Shown here: piece by piece, positions 9,820 through 18,912 of the stretch
How the letters are laid out: each line of letters opens with the position of its first letter
How positions within the stretch are numbered: the stretch's first letter is position 1
Source of the DNA: Prosthecodimorpha staleyi
Lineage (GTDB): Bacteria > Pseudomonadota > Alphaproteobacteria > Rhizobiales > Ancalomicrobiaceae
Direction of reading: 5' to 3'
NCBI RefSeq assembly: GCF_018729455.1
Contig: NZ_JAHHZF010000011.1
Span: 124,001-188,000, forward strand
Length of the DNA: 64,000 nt
Translations under genes and position numbers: made by a program
Notes under the pieces: generated by a model
Seen by the model: only the letters and a program-made list of their open reading frames with translations
Told to the model about the DNA's origin: nothing
Databases searched by the model: none

Positions 9820-10329
9820 TCAGCGCAGGATCAGCCGGCTTTGCGACAGGAACAGGCGACCGCCCTTGCCGTCGCCCTCGATGACCAGTTCCCACTGGCC
9901 CGCCGGCAGGTTCTCGACCTTGCCCGAGAAGGTGCCGCTGGCGCCGGCGACCTCGCCGAGCACGAGCCTGCGGTCCTGGGCGCGGTTCATCGGGTGCTGC
10001 AGCTCGGCCTTGAAGGCGACCCCGGTGACCGGCCGTCCCTCGGCGTCGCGCGCCGAGACGGTGACCAGCGCGTGCCCATCGGGATCCCGTCTGGCCGAGG
10101 CGTCGACATGCCAGCCGCGCGCGGTCTGCGCGGTGGCAGCCGCGATCTCGGCATTGTAGGTCTGGCTGACCCGGTAGGGGCTGTCCGTCGCCACGCCCGG
10201 GAAGGAGCCGAGCGCGAAATAGACCAGCGCGCCGTTGGCGGCGAAGATCGAGAGGAAGAAGGCGACGCAGATGGCCAGCACATGCCAGCCGGTCAGGCGG
10301 AATTCACGGGTTTCGGCTTTGGTCGACAT
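9820..10329 (-). CDS. ccoH: CcoH/FixH, cbb3 oxidase assembly protein
   Basis: This 169-residue protein has one N-terminal membrane helix (about residues 13-38, GWHVLAICVAFFLSIFAANGALVYFAL) and a periplasmic domain with the FixH pattern: YNAEIAAA, GWHVDASARRD, AELQHPMNRAQDRRLVL, and LPAGQWELVIEGD. FixH proteins stabilise the cbb3 oxidase during assembly. The ATG at 10329 (MSTKAETREF) fits the helix position. It lies between ccoG and ccoI on the same strand. Confidence 0.9.
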   Translation of the reverse strand: MSTKAETREFRLTGWHVLAICVAFFLSIFAANGALVYFALGSFPGVATDSPYRVSQTYNAEIAAATAQTARGWHVDASARRDPDGHALVTVSARDAEGRPVTGVAFKAELQHPMNRAQDRRLVLGEVAGASGTFSGKVENLPAGQWELVIEGDGKGGRLFLSQSRLILR

Positions 10330-10481
10330 TTGCCCCTCCGCAACGGTCGAGCGGACCATCCCCTCCCCTCGAAGGATCCGGCCCCGGTCTGGCCCGTTTC
10401 TAGGCCGTCCCGGAGCCAGCGTCTTTGAGGGAGATCATGCGGGCGGCGCCGGCGATGCGCATCGCCGCCCCGGATCGGACC

Positions 10482-11939
10482 TCACGGCCCCTTGAAGAAG
10501 TCCTTCGCCGAAGCCTTCTCGCCGCCCCTGGTTTCGGTCACCGTCACGTGGATCGGCGCCGTGGTGTCGACCTTGGCGTCGCGCGGGGCGATCAGGTTGA
10601 CGCGGACTTCCTGGCTCTGGTCGGGTCCGACTTCGATGATCGGGTTGCCGTCCTGCTTGCGCGTCGCGCCGACGGCCTCGATGCGCGTCCGCTCGGGCGC
10701 TCCGGTCACCGACAGCACGAAGTCACGCGCCTCGCGGTGCTTGTTCAGGATGCGTATCGTGTAGCCGTTGCGGATCGAGCCGTCGGAATTGACCACATAG
10801 ACCGGGCTGCGATCGTGCAGAACGTTGACTCCGAGCGTGGCGCGGGTGGTGAAGACGAAGGTCATGATGCCGATCACGATCGAGATCACCGCCACGTAGA
10901 GGATCGTGCGCGGGCGGACGAACTTGTAGATCTCCGGCTTGCCGTGCTCGCGCCGGTCGATGTTGATGTCGGTGTCATAGGCGATCAGACCGTGCGGGCG
11001 GTTGATCTTGTCCATGATGTTGTTGCAGGCGTCGATGCACAGGCCGCACTGGATGCAGGACAGCTGCGGTCCGAGGCGGATGTCGGTGCCGGTCGGGCAG
11101 ACCACGACGCATTGCTGACAGTCGATGCAGTCGCCGGCGTCCTGGCCCGCGGCCCGCAGCCGCTCGGCCGCCTTGACCGACGTGCGCGGCTCGCCGCGAT
11201 CGACCCGGTAGGAGACGTTCAGCGCCCATTCGTCGGTCAGCGCCGCCTGGATGCGCGGCCAGGGGCACATGTAGATGCAGACCTGCTCACGCGCGAAGCC
11301 GGCGAGGATATAGGTCGTGAAGGTCAGGATGCCGATCCAGATATAGGCGACCAGCGGGGCGTCGAAGAACAGAAGGTCGCGCACCAGGGTCGGCGCATCG
11401 GAAAAGTAGAGCACCCAGGCGCCGCCGGTCCACCAGGCGATTCCGAGCCAAAGGGCATGCTTCAGCACCTTGCGGCCGAACTTGACGGCACTCCACGGCG
11501 CCTGGTCGAGCTTCATCCGGTCGCGACGATCACCCTCGACGAGCCGTTCGACGGCGAGAAAGAGGTCGGTCCAGACCGTCTGCGGGCAGAGATAGCCGCA
11601 CCAGACGCGGCCGGCGACGGCATTCATCAGGAACAGCGTCAACGCTGCCAGGATCAGAAGGCCGGTGATGTAGTAGACTTCCTGCGGCCAGATCTCGATG
11701 AAGAAGAAGTAGAAACGACGGTTCGGGAAGTCGATCAGCACGGCCTGCGACGGCGCATCGGGACCGCGGTTCCAGCGCACGAAGGGCAGCAGGTAGTAGA
11801 CGCCCAGGCAGGCGATCAGCAGACCCCATTTGATCCGCCGGAAGAGGCCCTGCACCGCAGCCGGATAGATCTTCTTGTGTTCCGCATAGAGCGAGTCCTC
11901 GTGGACCGCGCCCCCGCCGGCGACCGTTTCGGCCTTCAT
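10482..11939 (-). CDS. ccoG: CcoG/FixG/RdxA iron-sulfur membrane protein
   Basis: This 485-residue protein has several N-terminal membrane helices, a polyferredoxin core with two 4Fe-4S motifs (CIDCQQCVVVCPTG and CIQCGLCIDACN), and a C-terminal Ig-like domain (FixG C-terminal), the layout of CcoG. Known CcoG proteins act in cbb3 oxidase assembly, as Cu2+ reductases in characterised cases. The ATG at 11939 (MKAETVAGG) has an AGAGGAG ribosome site; upstream sequence in the same frame is promoter region with a FixK box. A 150-nt gap separates it from ccoH. Confidence 0.93.
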   Translation of the reverse strand: MKAETVAGGGAVHEDSLYAEHKKIYPAAVQGLFRRIKWGLLIACLGVYYLLPFVRWNRGPDAPSQAVLIDFPNRRFYFFFIEIWPQEVYYITGLLILAALTLFLMNAVAGRVWCGYLCPQTVWTDLFLAVERLVEGDRRDRMKLDQAPWSAVKFGRKVLKHALWLGIAWWTGGAWVLYFSDAPTLVRDLLFFDAPLVAYIWIGILTFTTYILAGFAREQVCIYMCPWPRIQAALTDEWALNVSYRVDRGEPRTSVKAAERLRAAGQDAGDCIDCQQCVVVCPTGTDIRLGPQLSCIQCGLCIDACNNIMDKINRPHGLIAYDTDINIDRREHGKPEIYKFVRPRTILYVAVISIVIGIMTFVFTTRATLGVNVLHDRSPVYVVNSDGSIRNGYTIRILNKHREARDFVLSVTGAPERTRIEAVGATRKQDGNPIIEVGPDQSQEVRVNLIAPRDAKVDTTAPIHVTVTETRGGEKASAKDFFKGP

Positions 11940-12030
11940 GGATTCCACTCCTCTGCAGCCGCGCGGGATCCCTTGTCGTCCGGACCCGGCAACCGAACCC
12001 GATCCATGCGCCCGGCGCCGCCGTCCCGCC

Positions 12031-12044
12031 TTGATCGACGTCAA
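12031..12044 (-). promoter_or_regulatory. FixK/FNR box upstream of ccoG
   Basis: TTGATCGACGTCAA matches TTGAT-N4-ATCAA at nine of ten half-site positions. It lies about 92-105 nt upstream of the ccoG start codon on the minus strand. No convincing -10 hexamer is visible at the class II position. It predicts oxygen-limited induction of the ccoGHIS operon. Confidence 0.75.
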
Positions 12045-12201
12045 AGCACCGGGGCACCCGTCCGTTACGCGCGCGCGACGAACCATCGCACTGCAGCAAA
12101 CCGCTGTCGGTGACGGAGTCACGGAGGGCACGAGCGGTTCGGCGGGCGGACCCGGACTTCTCGCTACGTCGTGGTTTTCAAAGAAGGTGCAGAAAAAGAA
12201 A

Positions 12202-12232
12202 CCCCGCCATGCTTGTTATCGCGATGGCGGGG
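12202..12232 (-). terminator. rho-independent terminator of the PemK/MazF-like gene
   Basis: A perfect 9-bp stem (CCCCGCCAT at 12202-12210 with ATGGCGGGG at 12224-12232) is followed on the minus strand by a T-rich run (TTTCTTTTTC). It lies 78 nt beyond the stop of the minus-strand toxin gene and isolates it from the ccoG promoter. Confidence 0.75.
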
Positions 12233-12309
12233 CCGCCCCGAAGGGTCTTGAGGCTCAACGGCTTGTACCGCAAGCAATCGCCACCAATGTGTTCATTGCT
12301 ACGAGGAAG

Positions 12310-12723
12310 TCAAGGCCCCATACCCAGCGCATTCAGTATGCCCTGGCGGACCCGGACAAGATCAAATTCCAGCAATTTTGGATGCAGGTACTTGCGGCGT
12401 CCGGTCTGGTCGCGGTCGGTCCGAAAAAGATCAGGTCGGCCGAAGCCGACCGTCGCGATCATGTCGCATTTCGCCCACCAAACGGTCTGGCTGAACGGCG
12501 CCGGCAATTCAGTTTCGAACGCAACGCGGACCACATAGGGAAGCGACCTTGCTGGCTCGGTCCCCGACAATGGGACGACGGTGCAGAGTTCGTCCCGAAA
12601 GGGAAGACGCGGCGAGACCACGACGGCCGGGCGTCGCTTGACCAACTCCGGCTCGCGAAAACCGCCCAAGGAGTAGTCGCAGAGCAGGATGGTTCCGGGT
12701 CCGACAGGATATCGAATCGGCAT
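12310..12723 (-). CDS. type II PemK/MazF-family toxin, apparently orphan
   Basis: This 137-residue protein has the PemK/MazF fold signature: an N-terminal PVGPGTILLCDYSLGG, then KRRPAVVVSPRL, a CTVVPLSGT strand and a central VWWAKCDMIATV. Members are usually sequence-specific endoribonucleases paired with an upstream antitoxin. The ATG at 12723 (MPIRYPVGP) begins the domain; a longer frame upstream looks non-coding. No antitoxin-like gene lies within 200 nt on either side. It has its own terminator. It may be a solitary toxin, a partner to an antitoxin elsewhere, or a housekeeping relative. Confidence 0.8.
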   Translation of the reverse strand: MPIRYPVGPGTILLCDYSLGGFREPELVKRRPAVVVSPRLPFRDELCTVVPLSGTEPARSLPYVVRVAFETELPAPFSQTVWWAKCDMIATVGFGRPDLFRTDRDQTGRRKYLHPKLLEFDLVRVRQGILNALGMGP

Positions 12724-12917
12724 TTTGCAATCATAGCCTGTATCGAGACGGGCTTGAATGCGAGTTGGGCGGCCGCTTGAACTGCTCGAGGCGTGATGAC
12801 AGCAGCCTCCGCACGGCTGCCATTTCCTGAGACGGCTTTGCAAATCGGCGGCAAGGCTGCCAATCAGGGCGGGACGCCCCGACGCCGGGCGATCCGCCCG
12901 ATGCGAGGCCGCCCGCC

Positions 12918-13766
12918 ATGTCCACCACCGTGATGTTCGCCGTCCTGGTCTCGGCCCTGCTGCATGCCAGTTGGAATGCGGTGGTCAAATCGGGCAAGGA
13001 AAAGGGACTGGACATCGTCCTGGTGGCGACCGGATCGGCCGTGATTGCGGCGGCCGTGCTGCCCTTCCTGACGCCGCCGGCATCGGCGAGCTGGCCCTTC
13101 CTCGGCGTGTCGGCGCTGATCCACCTCGTCTATTTCGTCCTCGTCGGCGCGGCCTACCGGGCCGGCGACATGGGCCACGTCTATCCCTTGATGCGGGGCA
13201 CGCCGCCGCTGCTGGTCGCGCTCGCCAGCGGCCCGCTGATCGGCGAGACCCTCAAGCCGGCCGGATGGTGCGGCATCCTGTTCATTTGCGGCGGCATTCT
13301 CGCGATGGCCTTCGTCGGCCATCGCGGCGGCGCGCCTGCCCTGCGGCCGAACCTGCTGGCGCTGGCCAATGCGCTGGTAATCGCCGGCTACACCTTCGTC
13401 GACGGCCTCGGCGCACGCGCCTCGGGCAGCCCGGCCGCCTATACGTTGTGGGGATTCCTGCTGATGGCGCTGCCGATGATGGTCTATGGCGGCGCCGTCT
13501 ACGGTCGCACGCCCGGCATCGCCCTGCGGGTCCGGTCCCGCCTGCCGATCGCCTTTGGTGGCGGTGCCTGCAGCATCGGCGCCTATGTGATCACGCTCTG
13601 GGCCATGACCGAGGCGCCGATCGCCCTCGTCTCGGCCCTGCGCGAAACCAGCATCATCTTCGCCGTCGCAATCTCGACCTTCGTCCTGAAGGAACATTCC
13701 GGCTGGTCGCGTATCGCAGCAGCCGGAGTCATCATGGCCGGCATCGTCACCCTGAAGCTGGCCTGA
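12918..13766 (+). CDS. EamA/DMT-family transporter
   Basis: This 282-residue protein has about ten membrane helices arranged as two five-helix EamA halves (for example ALLHASWNAVVKSGKEKG near residue 13 and APIALVSALRETSIIFAV near residue 230). DMT proteins export or import small metabolites; the substrate is unknown. It is transcribed toward the thioredoxin-CcdA pair on the same strand, with a 100-nt gap. Confidence 0.88.
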   Translation: MSTTVMFAVLVSALLHASWNAVVKSGKEKGLDIVLVATGSAVIAAAVLPFLTPPASASWPFLGVSALIHLVYFVLVGAAYRAGDMGHVYPLMRGTPPLLVALASGPLIGETLKPAGWCGILFICGGILAMAFVGHRGGAPALRPNLLALANALVIAGYTFVDGLGARASGSPAAYTLWGFLLMALPMMVYGGAVYGRTPGIALRVRSRLPIAFGGGACSIGAYVITLWAMTEAPIALVSALRETSIIFAVAISTFVLKEHSGWSRIAAAGVIMAGIVTLKLA

Positions 13767-13881
13767 GGGCGGAGCCCGCAGCCGGACACTTCGCCGTGAT
13801 GCGGTAACCCAGCCGGCGCGATCGCCGAACTCCATCCTGAACCACCCGATCAAGAGTGGTTGCAAGATTAGGATGGGAACC

Positions 13882-14289
13882 ATGCTGCATCGCCGATCTC
13901 TCCTCGCCCTTTCGGTCTCCGCCGCGCTCGCCGCCAGCGCACTGGCGATCGCACCATCGGCCCGGGCCGCCGAGCCGGCCCCCTTTTCGGCCGCGGCCTT
14001 TACGGCCGCGAAGGCCAAGGGCGGACCGATCCTGGTCGAGGTCACCGCGCCCTGGTGCCCGACCTGCCGGGCCCAGAAGCCGATCCTGTCCGAACTCCGC
14101 GCCATGCCGAAATTCAAGGACATGACCGTGCTGACGGTTGATTTCGACAGCCAGAAGGACGCCCTGCGCGCGCTCGACGCGCGCACGCAGAGCACGCTGA
14201 TCGTCTTCAAGGGCGATCGCGAGGTCGGTCGCTCGGTCGGCGTGACCGAACGCGGGGCCATCGAGGCGCTGTTGGCCAAGAGCCTCTGA
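13882..14289 (+). CDS. exported thioredoxin-family protein
   Basis: This protein of about 135 residues has an N-terminal signal (MLHRRSLLALSVSAALAASALA) and a thioredoxin fold with the redox motif WCPTC in VEVTAPWCPTCRAQKP. It should act in the periplasm. It ends 3 nt before a CcdA-like gene, which would supply it with electrons from cytoplasmic thioredoxin. Its place between the two cco clusters suggests a role in cytochrome c or copper-centre assembly. The ATG at 13873 is an alternative start. Confidence 0.85.
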   Translation: MLHRRSLLALSVSAALAASALAIAPSARAAEPAPFSAAAFTAAKAKGGPILVEVTAPWCPTCRAQKPILSELRAMPKFKDMTVLTVDFDSQKDALRALDARTQSTLIVFKGDREVGRSVGVTERGAIEALLAKSL

Positions 14290-14292
14290 GCC

Positions 14293-15008
14293 ATGATCGC
14301 CTCGATCCTGCTCGCCGGTCTGGCCGGATTGCTGTCGATCCTATCCCCGTGCGTGCTGCCGCTGGTCCCGATCGTTCTCGGCGCCGCGGCGTCCGAACAC
14401 CGCCACGGCCCGCTGGCTCTGGCTTCGGGCCTGGCTCTGTCCTTCACCGCAATCGGGCTGTTCGTGGCCACGATCGGCTTCGCGATCGGGCTCGACGGCA
14501 GCGTGTTCCGGATGGTCGGGGCCCTGACCATCGGCGCGGTCGGGCTGGTGCTGATGGTTCCGGCCATGCAGACCCGGCTGGCGGCGGCCGGCGCGCCGGG
14601 GCCTGGGTCGAGCAGCGCTTCGGCGGCTTCTCGACCGACGGCCCCTTCGGTCAGTTCTGCGTCGGCCTGCTGCTCGGCGCCGTCTGGAGCCCGTGCGTCG
14701 GCCCGACGCTGGGGGCGGCCTCGGTACTCGCCGCGGAGGGCAAGGATCTCGGCGCCGTGGCGCTGACCATGCTGGCCTTCGGCGTCGGCGCCGCCCTGCC
14801 GCTGGCCCTGCTCGGCCGGCTGTCGGGCGAAAGGCTGTCGGCGCTGCGTCGACGTCTGGCCGCGACGGGACGCGGCGGCAAGATGCTGCTCGGCGGCGTC
14901 CTGGTCAGCCTCGCCATCCTGGTCGCGACCGGCTGGGACAAGCGGATCGAGGCCGAACTGGTGGCGATCTCGCCGGCCTGGCTGACTGCGCTCACGACTC
15001 GGTTCTGA
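14293..15008 (+). pseudogene. ccdA: CcdA-type cytochrome c biogenesis/thiol transport protein, split by a one-base frameshift
   Basis: Two frames together encode one six-helix CcdA/DsbD-transmembrane protein of about 239 residues. The first frame starts at 14293 and carries Cys20 in SPCVLPLVPIVLG. The second, entered at 14601, carries the partner cysteine in VWSPCVGPTLGAAS and continues to a normal end at 15008. The break is at the run GGGG (14598-14601): one additional G would restore a continuous frame. This may be a sequencing error, a true mutation or slippage at GGG; the sequence alone cannot decide. Both redox cysteines are needed, so without correction the protein would be inactive. 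Known CcdA proteins carry electrons inward-to-outward to periplasmic thioredoxins, such as the gene just upstream. Confidence 0.8.
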
Positions 15009-15049
15009 ACGTCGCGAACGCCAGCCTCGTCGTGCGCTTAAGCTGGGCG

Positions 15050-15084
15050 CAAAAATGAAAGCGGCGGGGATCACTCCCCGCCGC
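15050..15084 (-). terminator. rho-independent terminator of ccoNOQP
   Basis: A perfect 10-bp stem (GCGGCGGGGA at 15061-15070 with its complement at 15075-15084, TCAC loop) is followed on the minus strand by TTTCATTTTT. It lies about 58 nt after the ccoP stop, so it ends the oxidase operon. It also sits 50 nt beyond the convergent ccdA stop. Confidence 0.88.
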
Positions 15085-15141
15085 CTTGCGTCGTCCTTGG
15101 GCTCCCCCGAACCGATCAGGCGAACCGATCGGGCTGGCCGA

Positions 15142-16005
15142 TCAGTCGGGCTTGCCGCCGCCGAGGCTGTGCACATAGACGGCCAGCGACTTGATGGTGA
15201 CCGGATCGAGACGGCCTTCCCAGGTCGGCATGACGCCGGCGCGGGAATTGGTGACGGTCTCGACGATCTTCTCCTTGGTGCCGCCATAGAGCCAGATGGC
15301 ATCGGTCAGGTTGGGCGCGCCCATTTCCAGATTGCCCTTGCCGTCCTCGCCGTGGCAGCTCGCGCAGTTGTCGGCGAAGAGCTGCTTGCCGGCATCGGAC
15401 GCCGTGGCCTTGCCCGAGAGGGACAGGACATAGTCGGCCACCGTCGAGATTTCCTCCTTCTTCAGGACGCCGTCCTTGCCGAAGGCGGGCATCTGCGTCT
15501 GGCGGGTCTCGTCATGGGTCGAGCGGATGCCGACCTTCAGGGTCTGGTGGATGTCGGAGAGCTTGCCGCCCCACAGCCAGTCGTCGTCCTGCAGGCTCGG
15601 GAAACCCGGGCCGCCGACGCCGGCCGAACCGTGGCACGGTGCGCAGTTGTCGCCGAACGCCGCCTTGCCGTTGGCCATGGCGAATTCGCGCATCTTCGGA
15701 TCCGCCGCGATGGCGGAAAGTTCCGCCGTGGCGAGGCCCTTGCCGACGACGGCACGGGCTGCCTGACCTTCCGCGACCTTGTCGAGAGCATCCTGGCGCT
15801 GGGAATAGCCCAGGAGGCCCTTGGTGTAGCTCGTGGCCAGCGGCCAGGAGGGATAGAGCACGTAGTAGACGAGAGCCCAGAGGATCGAGGCGTACCACGT
15901 CCAGAGCCACCACTTCGGCAGCGGATTGTTGAGTTCCTTCAGACCGTCCCACTCGTGTCCGGTGGTCGATATCCCGGACAGACGGTCGATTTCTTTATCT
16001 GCCAT
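15142..16005 (-). CDS. ccoP: cbb3 oxidase dihaem cytochrome c subunit CcoP
   Basis: This 287-residue subunit has one membrane helix (about residues 32-52, WWLWTWYASILWALVYYVLYP) and two periplasmic haem c domains with CAPCH (Cys121-His125) and CASCH (Cys214-His218). The axial methionines are likely in QMPAFGKDG and GVMPTWEGRL. It takes electrons from soluble cytochrome c to the oxidase core. It is the last gene of ccoNOQP and starts 3 nt after ccoQ. Confidence 0.96.
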   Translation of the reverse strand: MADKEIDRLSGISTTGHEWDGLKELNNPLPKWWLWTWYASILWALVYYVLYPSWPLATSYTKGLLGYSQRQDALDKVAEGQAARAVVGKGLATAELSAIAADPKMREFAMANGKAAFGDNCAPCHGSAGVGGPGFPSLQDDDWLWGGKLSDIHQTLKVGIRSTHDETRQTQMPAFGKDGVLKKEEISTVADYVLSLSGKATASDAGKQLFADNCASCHGEDGKGNLEMGAPNLTDAIWLYGGTKEKIVETVTNSRAGVMPTWEGRLDPVTIKSLAVYVHSLGGGKPD

Positions 16006-16008
16006 GGG

Positions 16009-16164
16009 TCAATCCTCCCGCAGGGGGACGCGGGCGGCGTCATCGAAGCGCTTGCCGTTGGACGGCCACAGTGCATAGACGAGCACGCCGAGAAAGATGA
16101 CGAAGAAGTAGACGAGGCCGTAGGTCTGAGCGAACTCGGCGGCCGCGATATACGGACTGCTCAT
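16009..16164 (-). CDS. ccoQ: cbb3 oxidase small subunit CcoQ
   Basis: This 51-residue gene encodes one membrane helix (TYGLVYFFVIFLGVLVYALWP, about residues 14-34) followed by NGKRFDDAARVPLRED, typical of CcoQ/FixQ, which stabilises the complex. Its stop codon ends 3 nt before the ccoP start. Confidence 0.93.
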   Translation of the reverse strand: MSSPYIAAAEFAQTYGLVYFFVIFLGVLVYALWPSNGKRFDDAARVPLRED

Positions 16165-16175
16165 GATCGCCTCCT

Positions 16176-16910
16176 TCAGCGCAGGTTGGCCTTGTCGTCA
16201 TAGAGCTTGAAGTCGACCAGCGTGCCGAGCATCTGGAGATAGGCGACGAGCGCGTCCATCTCCGAGACCTTGGCGACATCGCCGTCGAAATCGCGAGCCA
16301 CGGCCTTCGGGTAGCGCTTCAGCATCGCGTCGACAGCCTTGTCGTCGGGATTGGCCTGGGCGCGCAGATCGGCGACCGCGTTGGTGATCTGCTCGTCGGT
16401 GTAGGGGACGCCGACAAGCTGGTTGGTGCGCATCACATCGGCGATGTGGCTGTAGTCGAGTTCGTTCTTCGCCAGGAAGGGATAGCCCGGCATGATCGAA
16501 CCCGGCACGATCGAGCGCGGATTGCTCAGATGCTCGCGGTGCCACTGGTCGGAATACTTGGCGCCGACGCGGGCCAGGTCCGGCCCGGTGCGCTTCGAAC
16601 CCCACTGGAACGGATGGTCGTATTTCGACTCCGCGGCGAGGCTGAAGTGGCCGTAGCGTTCGATCTCGTCGCGCATCGGACGGACCATCTGGCTATGGCA
16701 GTTGTAGCAGCCTTCGCGCAGGTAGATGTTCCGGCCGGCCAGTTCGAGCGGCGAATAGGGACGGATCCCCTTCGCATCTTCGATGGTGCTCTTCAGGTAG
16801 AAGAGCGGCAGGATCTCCACCATGCCGCCGATGGCGACCATGATCAGGATCCCGACGAGAAGAAGAATGGAGTTCTTCTCGAGGACTGCGTGCTTGTCGA
16901 AGAGAGACAT
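16176..16910 (-). CDS. ccoO: cbb3 oxidase monohaem cytochrome c subunit CcoO
   Basis: This 244-residue subunit has an N-terminal membrane helix (about residues 12-37) and a periplasmic haem c domain with CYNCH in [15 protein letters not shown] near residue 68. The family signatures [16 protein letters not shown] and [11 protein letters not shown], with the likely axial methionine, are present. It lies between ccoN (14-nt gap) and ccoQ (11-nt gap). Confidence 0.96.
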   Translation of the reverse strand: MSLFDKHAVLEKNSILLLVGILIMVAIGGMVEILPLFYLKSTIEDAKGIRPYSPLELAGRNIYLREGCYNCHSQMVRPMRDEIERYGHFSLAAESKYDHPFQWGSKRTGPDLARVGAKYSDQWHREHLSNPRSIVPGSIMPGYPFLAKNELDYSHIADVMRTNQLVGVPYTDEQITNAVADLRAQANPDDKAVDAMLKRYPKAVARDFDGDVAKVSEMDALVAYLQMLGTLVDFKLYDDKANLR

Positions 16911-16924
16911 GGATCAGCCCTCCA

Positions 16925-18574
16925 TCATTCTGCGGGGGCCAGGACCGGCTGGCCGGCGGGCTCTTCGCGCTCGCCTTTCTGCACGGTCATGTACAGGTTG
17001 TAGGCCATGATCAGCGAACCGAGGACGAACAGGAGGCCGCCCAGAGCCCGGATCACGTAGAAGGGATGCATCGACTCGACGGTCTCGATGAACGAGTATT
17101 CGAGGAAGCCGAGCTTGTCGTAGGCGCGCCACATCAGGCCCTGCATGATGCCCGACACCCACATCGCGCAGATGTAGAGGACGATGCCCAGGGTCGCGAG
17201 CCAGAAGTGCCAGCTGACCAGCTTCAGCGAATACAGCTGCTTGCGGTTCCACAACCAGGGATACAGGCAGTAGAGCGCACCGAAGGACACGAAGCCGACC
17301 CAGCCGAGCGCACCGGAATGCACGTGGCCGATGGTCCAGTCGGTATAGTGCGACAGCGAGTTCACCGCCTTCACCGACATCAGCGGACCTTCGAAGGTCG
17401 ACATGCCGTAGAAGGCGACCGACACGACCAGCATGCGCAGGACCGGATCGGTGCGGAGCTTGTCCCAGGCGCCCGAGAGCGTCATCAGGCCGTTGATCAT
17501 GCCGCCCCAGGAGGGCATCCACAGCATGATCGAGAAGGTCGCGCCGAGGGTGGAGGCCCATTCCGGCAGCGCCGTATAGTGCAGATGGTGCGGGCCGGCC
17601 CAGATGTAGAGGAAGATCAGGGCCCAGAAGTGCACGATCGACAGGCGGTAGCTGTAGACCGGACGCTCGGCGCGCTTCGGCACGAAGTAGTACATGATGG
17701 CCAGGAAGCCGGCGGTCAGGAAGAAGCCGACCGCGTTGTGGCCGTACCACCACTGCACCATCGCGTCCTGCACGCCCGAGAAGACCTGCACCGACTTGGA
17801 GGTGTAGATCGAGACCGGCACCGACATGTTGTTGCCGAGGTGCAGCATCGCGATGGTCACGATGAAGGCGAGATAGAACCAGTTGGCCACGTAGATGTGG
17901 GGTTCCTTGCGCTTCCAGATCGTGCCCAGGAAGGCGAGCAGGTAGACGACCCAAACGATGGTCAGCCACAGGTCGGCGTACCATTCGGGTTCGGCGTATT
18001 CCTTGCCCTGCGTGACGCCGAGCAGGTAGCCCGTGCCGGCGATGACGATGAAGGCATTGTAGCCGAGGACGATGAACCAGGGCGTCACGATGCCCGGCAT
18101 GCGGGCCTGGCAGGTCCGCTGCACGACGTAGAAGGACGTCGCGAGCAGGACGTTGCCGCCGAAGGCGAAGATCACCGCGGAGGTGTGCAGCGGCCGGAGC
18201 CGGCCGAAATTCGACAGCGGAAAGTCGAAGTTCAGTGCCGGGAAGGCGAGCTGCATCGCGATGATGAAGCCGACGAGGAAGCCGGCGATGCCCCAGAACA
18301 TCGCCGCGACGGACGCGAACTTGATCGGTCCGAAGTTATAGTTGGGCTTGCCGTCGACGAGCTGGTCCGGCTGGCTCGGCCGGTCGGAGAAGCCCTTGAA
18401 GACAAGGAAGATACCGAGCGCGGAGAACAAGGCCCCCACGCCGGCATGTATCGCCATCACCTGATCCCAAGCGCGCGATGCGATCAGGAGACAGGCGACG
18501 AGAAGAGCACCGAGGAACAGGACGTAACCTATCTCCTCGGCGGTGATCCTTTTTGCCTCGACTGTGCGAGCCAT
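16925..18574 (-). CDS. ccoN: cbb3-type cytochrome c oxidase catalytic subunit CcoN
   Basis: This 549-residue, 12-helix subunit reduces O2 with high affinity at the haem b3-CuB site. The conserved low-spin haem ligand region is [15 protein letters not shown]; the CuB site includes [17 protein letters not shown] and GPHHLHYT; the second haem ligand region is [15 protein letters not shown]. The [11 protein letters not shown] helix holds the cbb3-type tyrosine. The ATG at 18574 (MARTVEAKR) is preceded by GGGGCG. It heads ccoNOQP and has a FixK box 178 nt upstream. Confidence 0.97.
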   Translation of the reverse strand: MARTVEAKRITAEEIGYVLFLGALLVACLLIASRAWDQVMAIHAGVGALFSALGIFLVFKGFSDRPSQPDQLVDGKPNYNFGPIKFASVAAMFWGIAGFLVGFIIAMQLAFPALNFDFPLSNFGRLRPLHTSAVIFAFGGNVLLATSFYVVQRTCQARMPGIVTPWFIVLGYNAFIVIAGTGYLLGVTQGKEYAEPEWYADLWLTIVWVVYLLAFLGTIWKRKEPHIYVANWFYLAFIVTIAMLHLGNNMSVPVSIYTSKSVQVFSGVQDAMVQWWYGHNAVGFFLTAGFLAIMYYFVPKRAERPVYSYRLSIVHFWALIFLYIWAGPHHLHYTALPEWASTLGATFSIMLWMPSWGGMINGLMTLSGAWDKLRTDPVLRMLVVSVAFYGMSTFEGPLMSVKAVNSLSHYTDWTIGHVHSGALGWVGFVSFGALYCLYPWLWNRKQLYSLKLVSWHFWLATLGIVLYICAMWVSGIMQGLMWRAYDKLGFLEYSFIETVESMHPFYVIRALGGLLFVLGSLIMAYNLYMTVQKGEREEPAGQPVLAPAE

Positions 18575-18724
18575 GGTTCGCCCCGTATCTCGAGTACCCG
18601 AAACACCTCGGACGACGCCGCCCCGTCCGATGGATCGAACGGGAGGGGTCGCCGGTTCTTTGACCGATGAGGCGAACGACTGGCGTCAGGCACCGCCGCG
18701 CGACCATCCGAGGGTAGCGGGACG

Positions 18725-18765
18725 ACCCTAGGCAGATCGGCGCGAAGGGCTTTGATTCAGGTCAA
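18725..18765 (-). promoter_or_regulatory. FixK/FNR box with -10 element, ccoN promoter
   Basis: TTGATTCAGGTCAA (18752-18765) matches TTGAT-N4-ATCAA at nine of ten half-site bases. On the minus strand a TAGGGT -10-like hexamer (18730-18725) sits at exactly the class II distance, predicting a start near 18717. This leaves a 140-nt leader before ccoN. The rest of the 338-nt gap to the AbrB-type gene shows no other gene. Confidence 0.8.
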
Positions 18766-18912
18766 CGGGATGCCGATTAGCGCCTGGATCTTAAGGACGA
18801 GACGGCAGTGTCGCAGCGCAGCATCGGTCGTCGTTGCGGCACCCGATGCTGCGCCGCACAGAGCCGTTCCGGCGCCCGGCGCTGCGGCGACCGGAGACCC
18901 GGTCCGGTCCGC

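Noticed and set aside
11938-12780. Plus-strand open frame over the ccoG promoter and toxin gene
   Set aside because: It runs through the FixK box and a terminator and is antisense to a recognised toxin; its codons give no known motif.
12864-15302. Open frame of 812 codons on the minus strand across the EamA, thioredoxin and ccdA genes
   Set aside because: It is antisense to three recognisable genes, has no family motif and spans a terminator.
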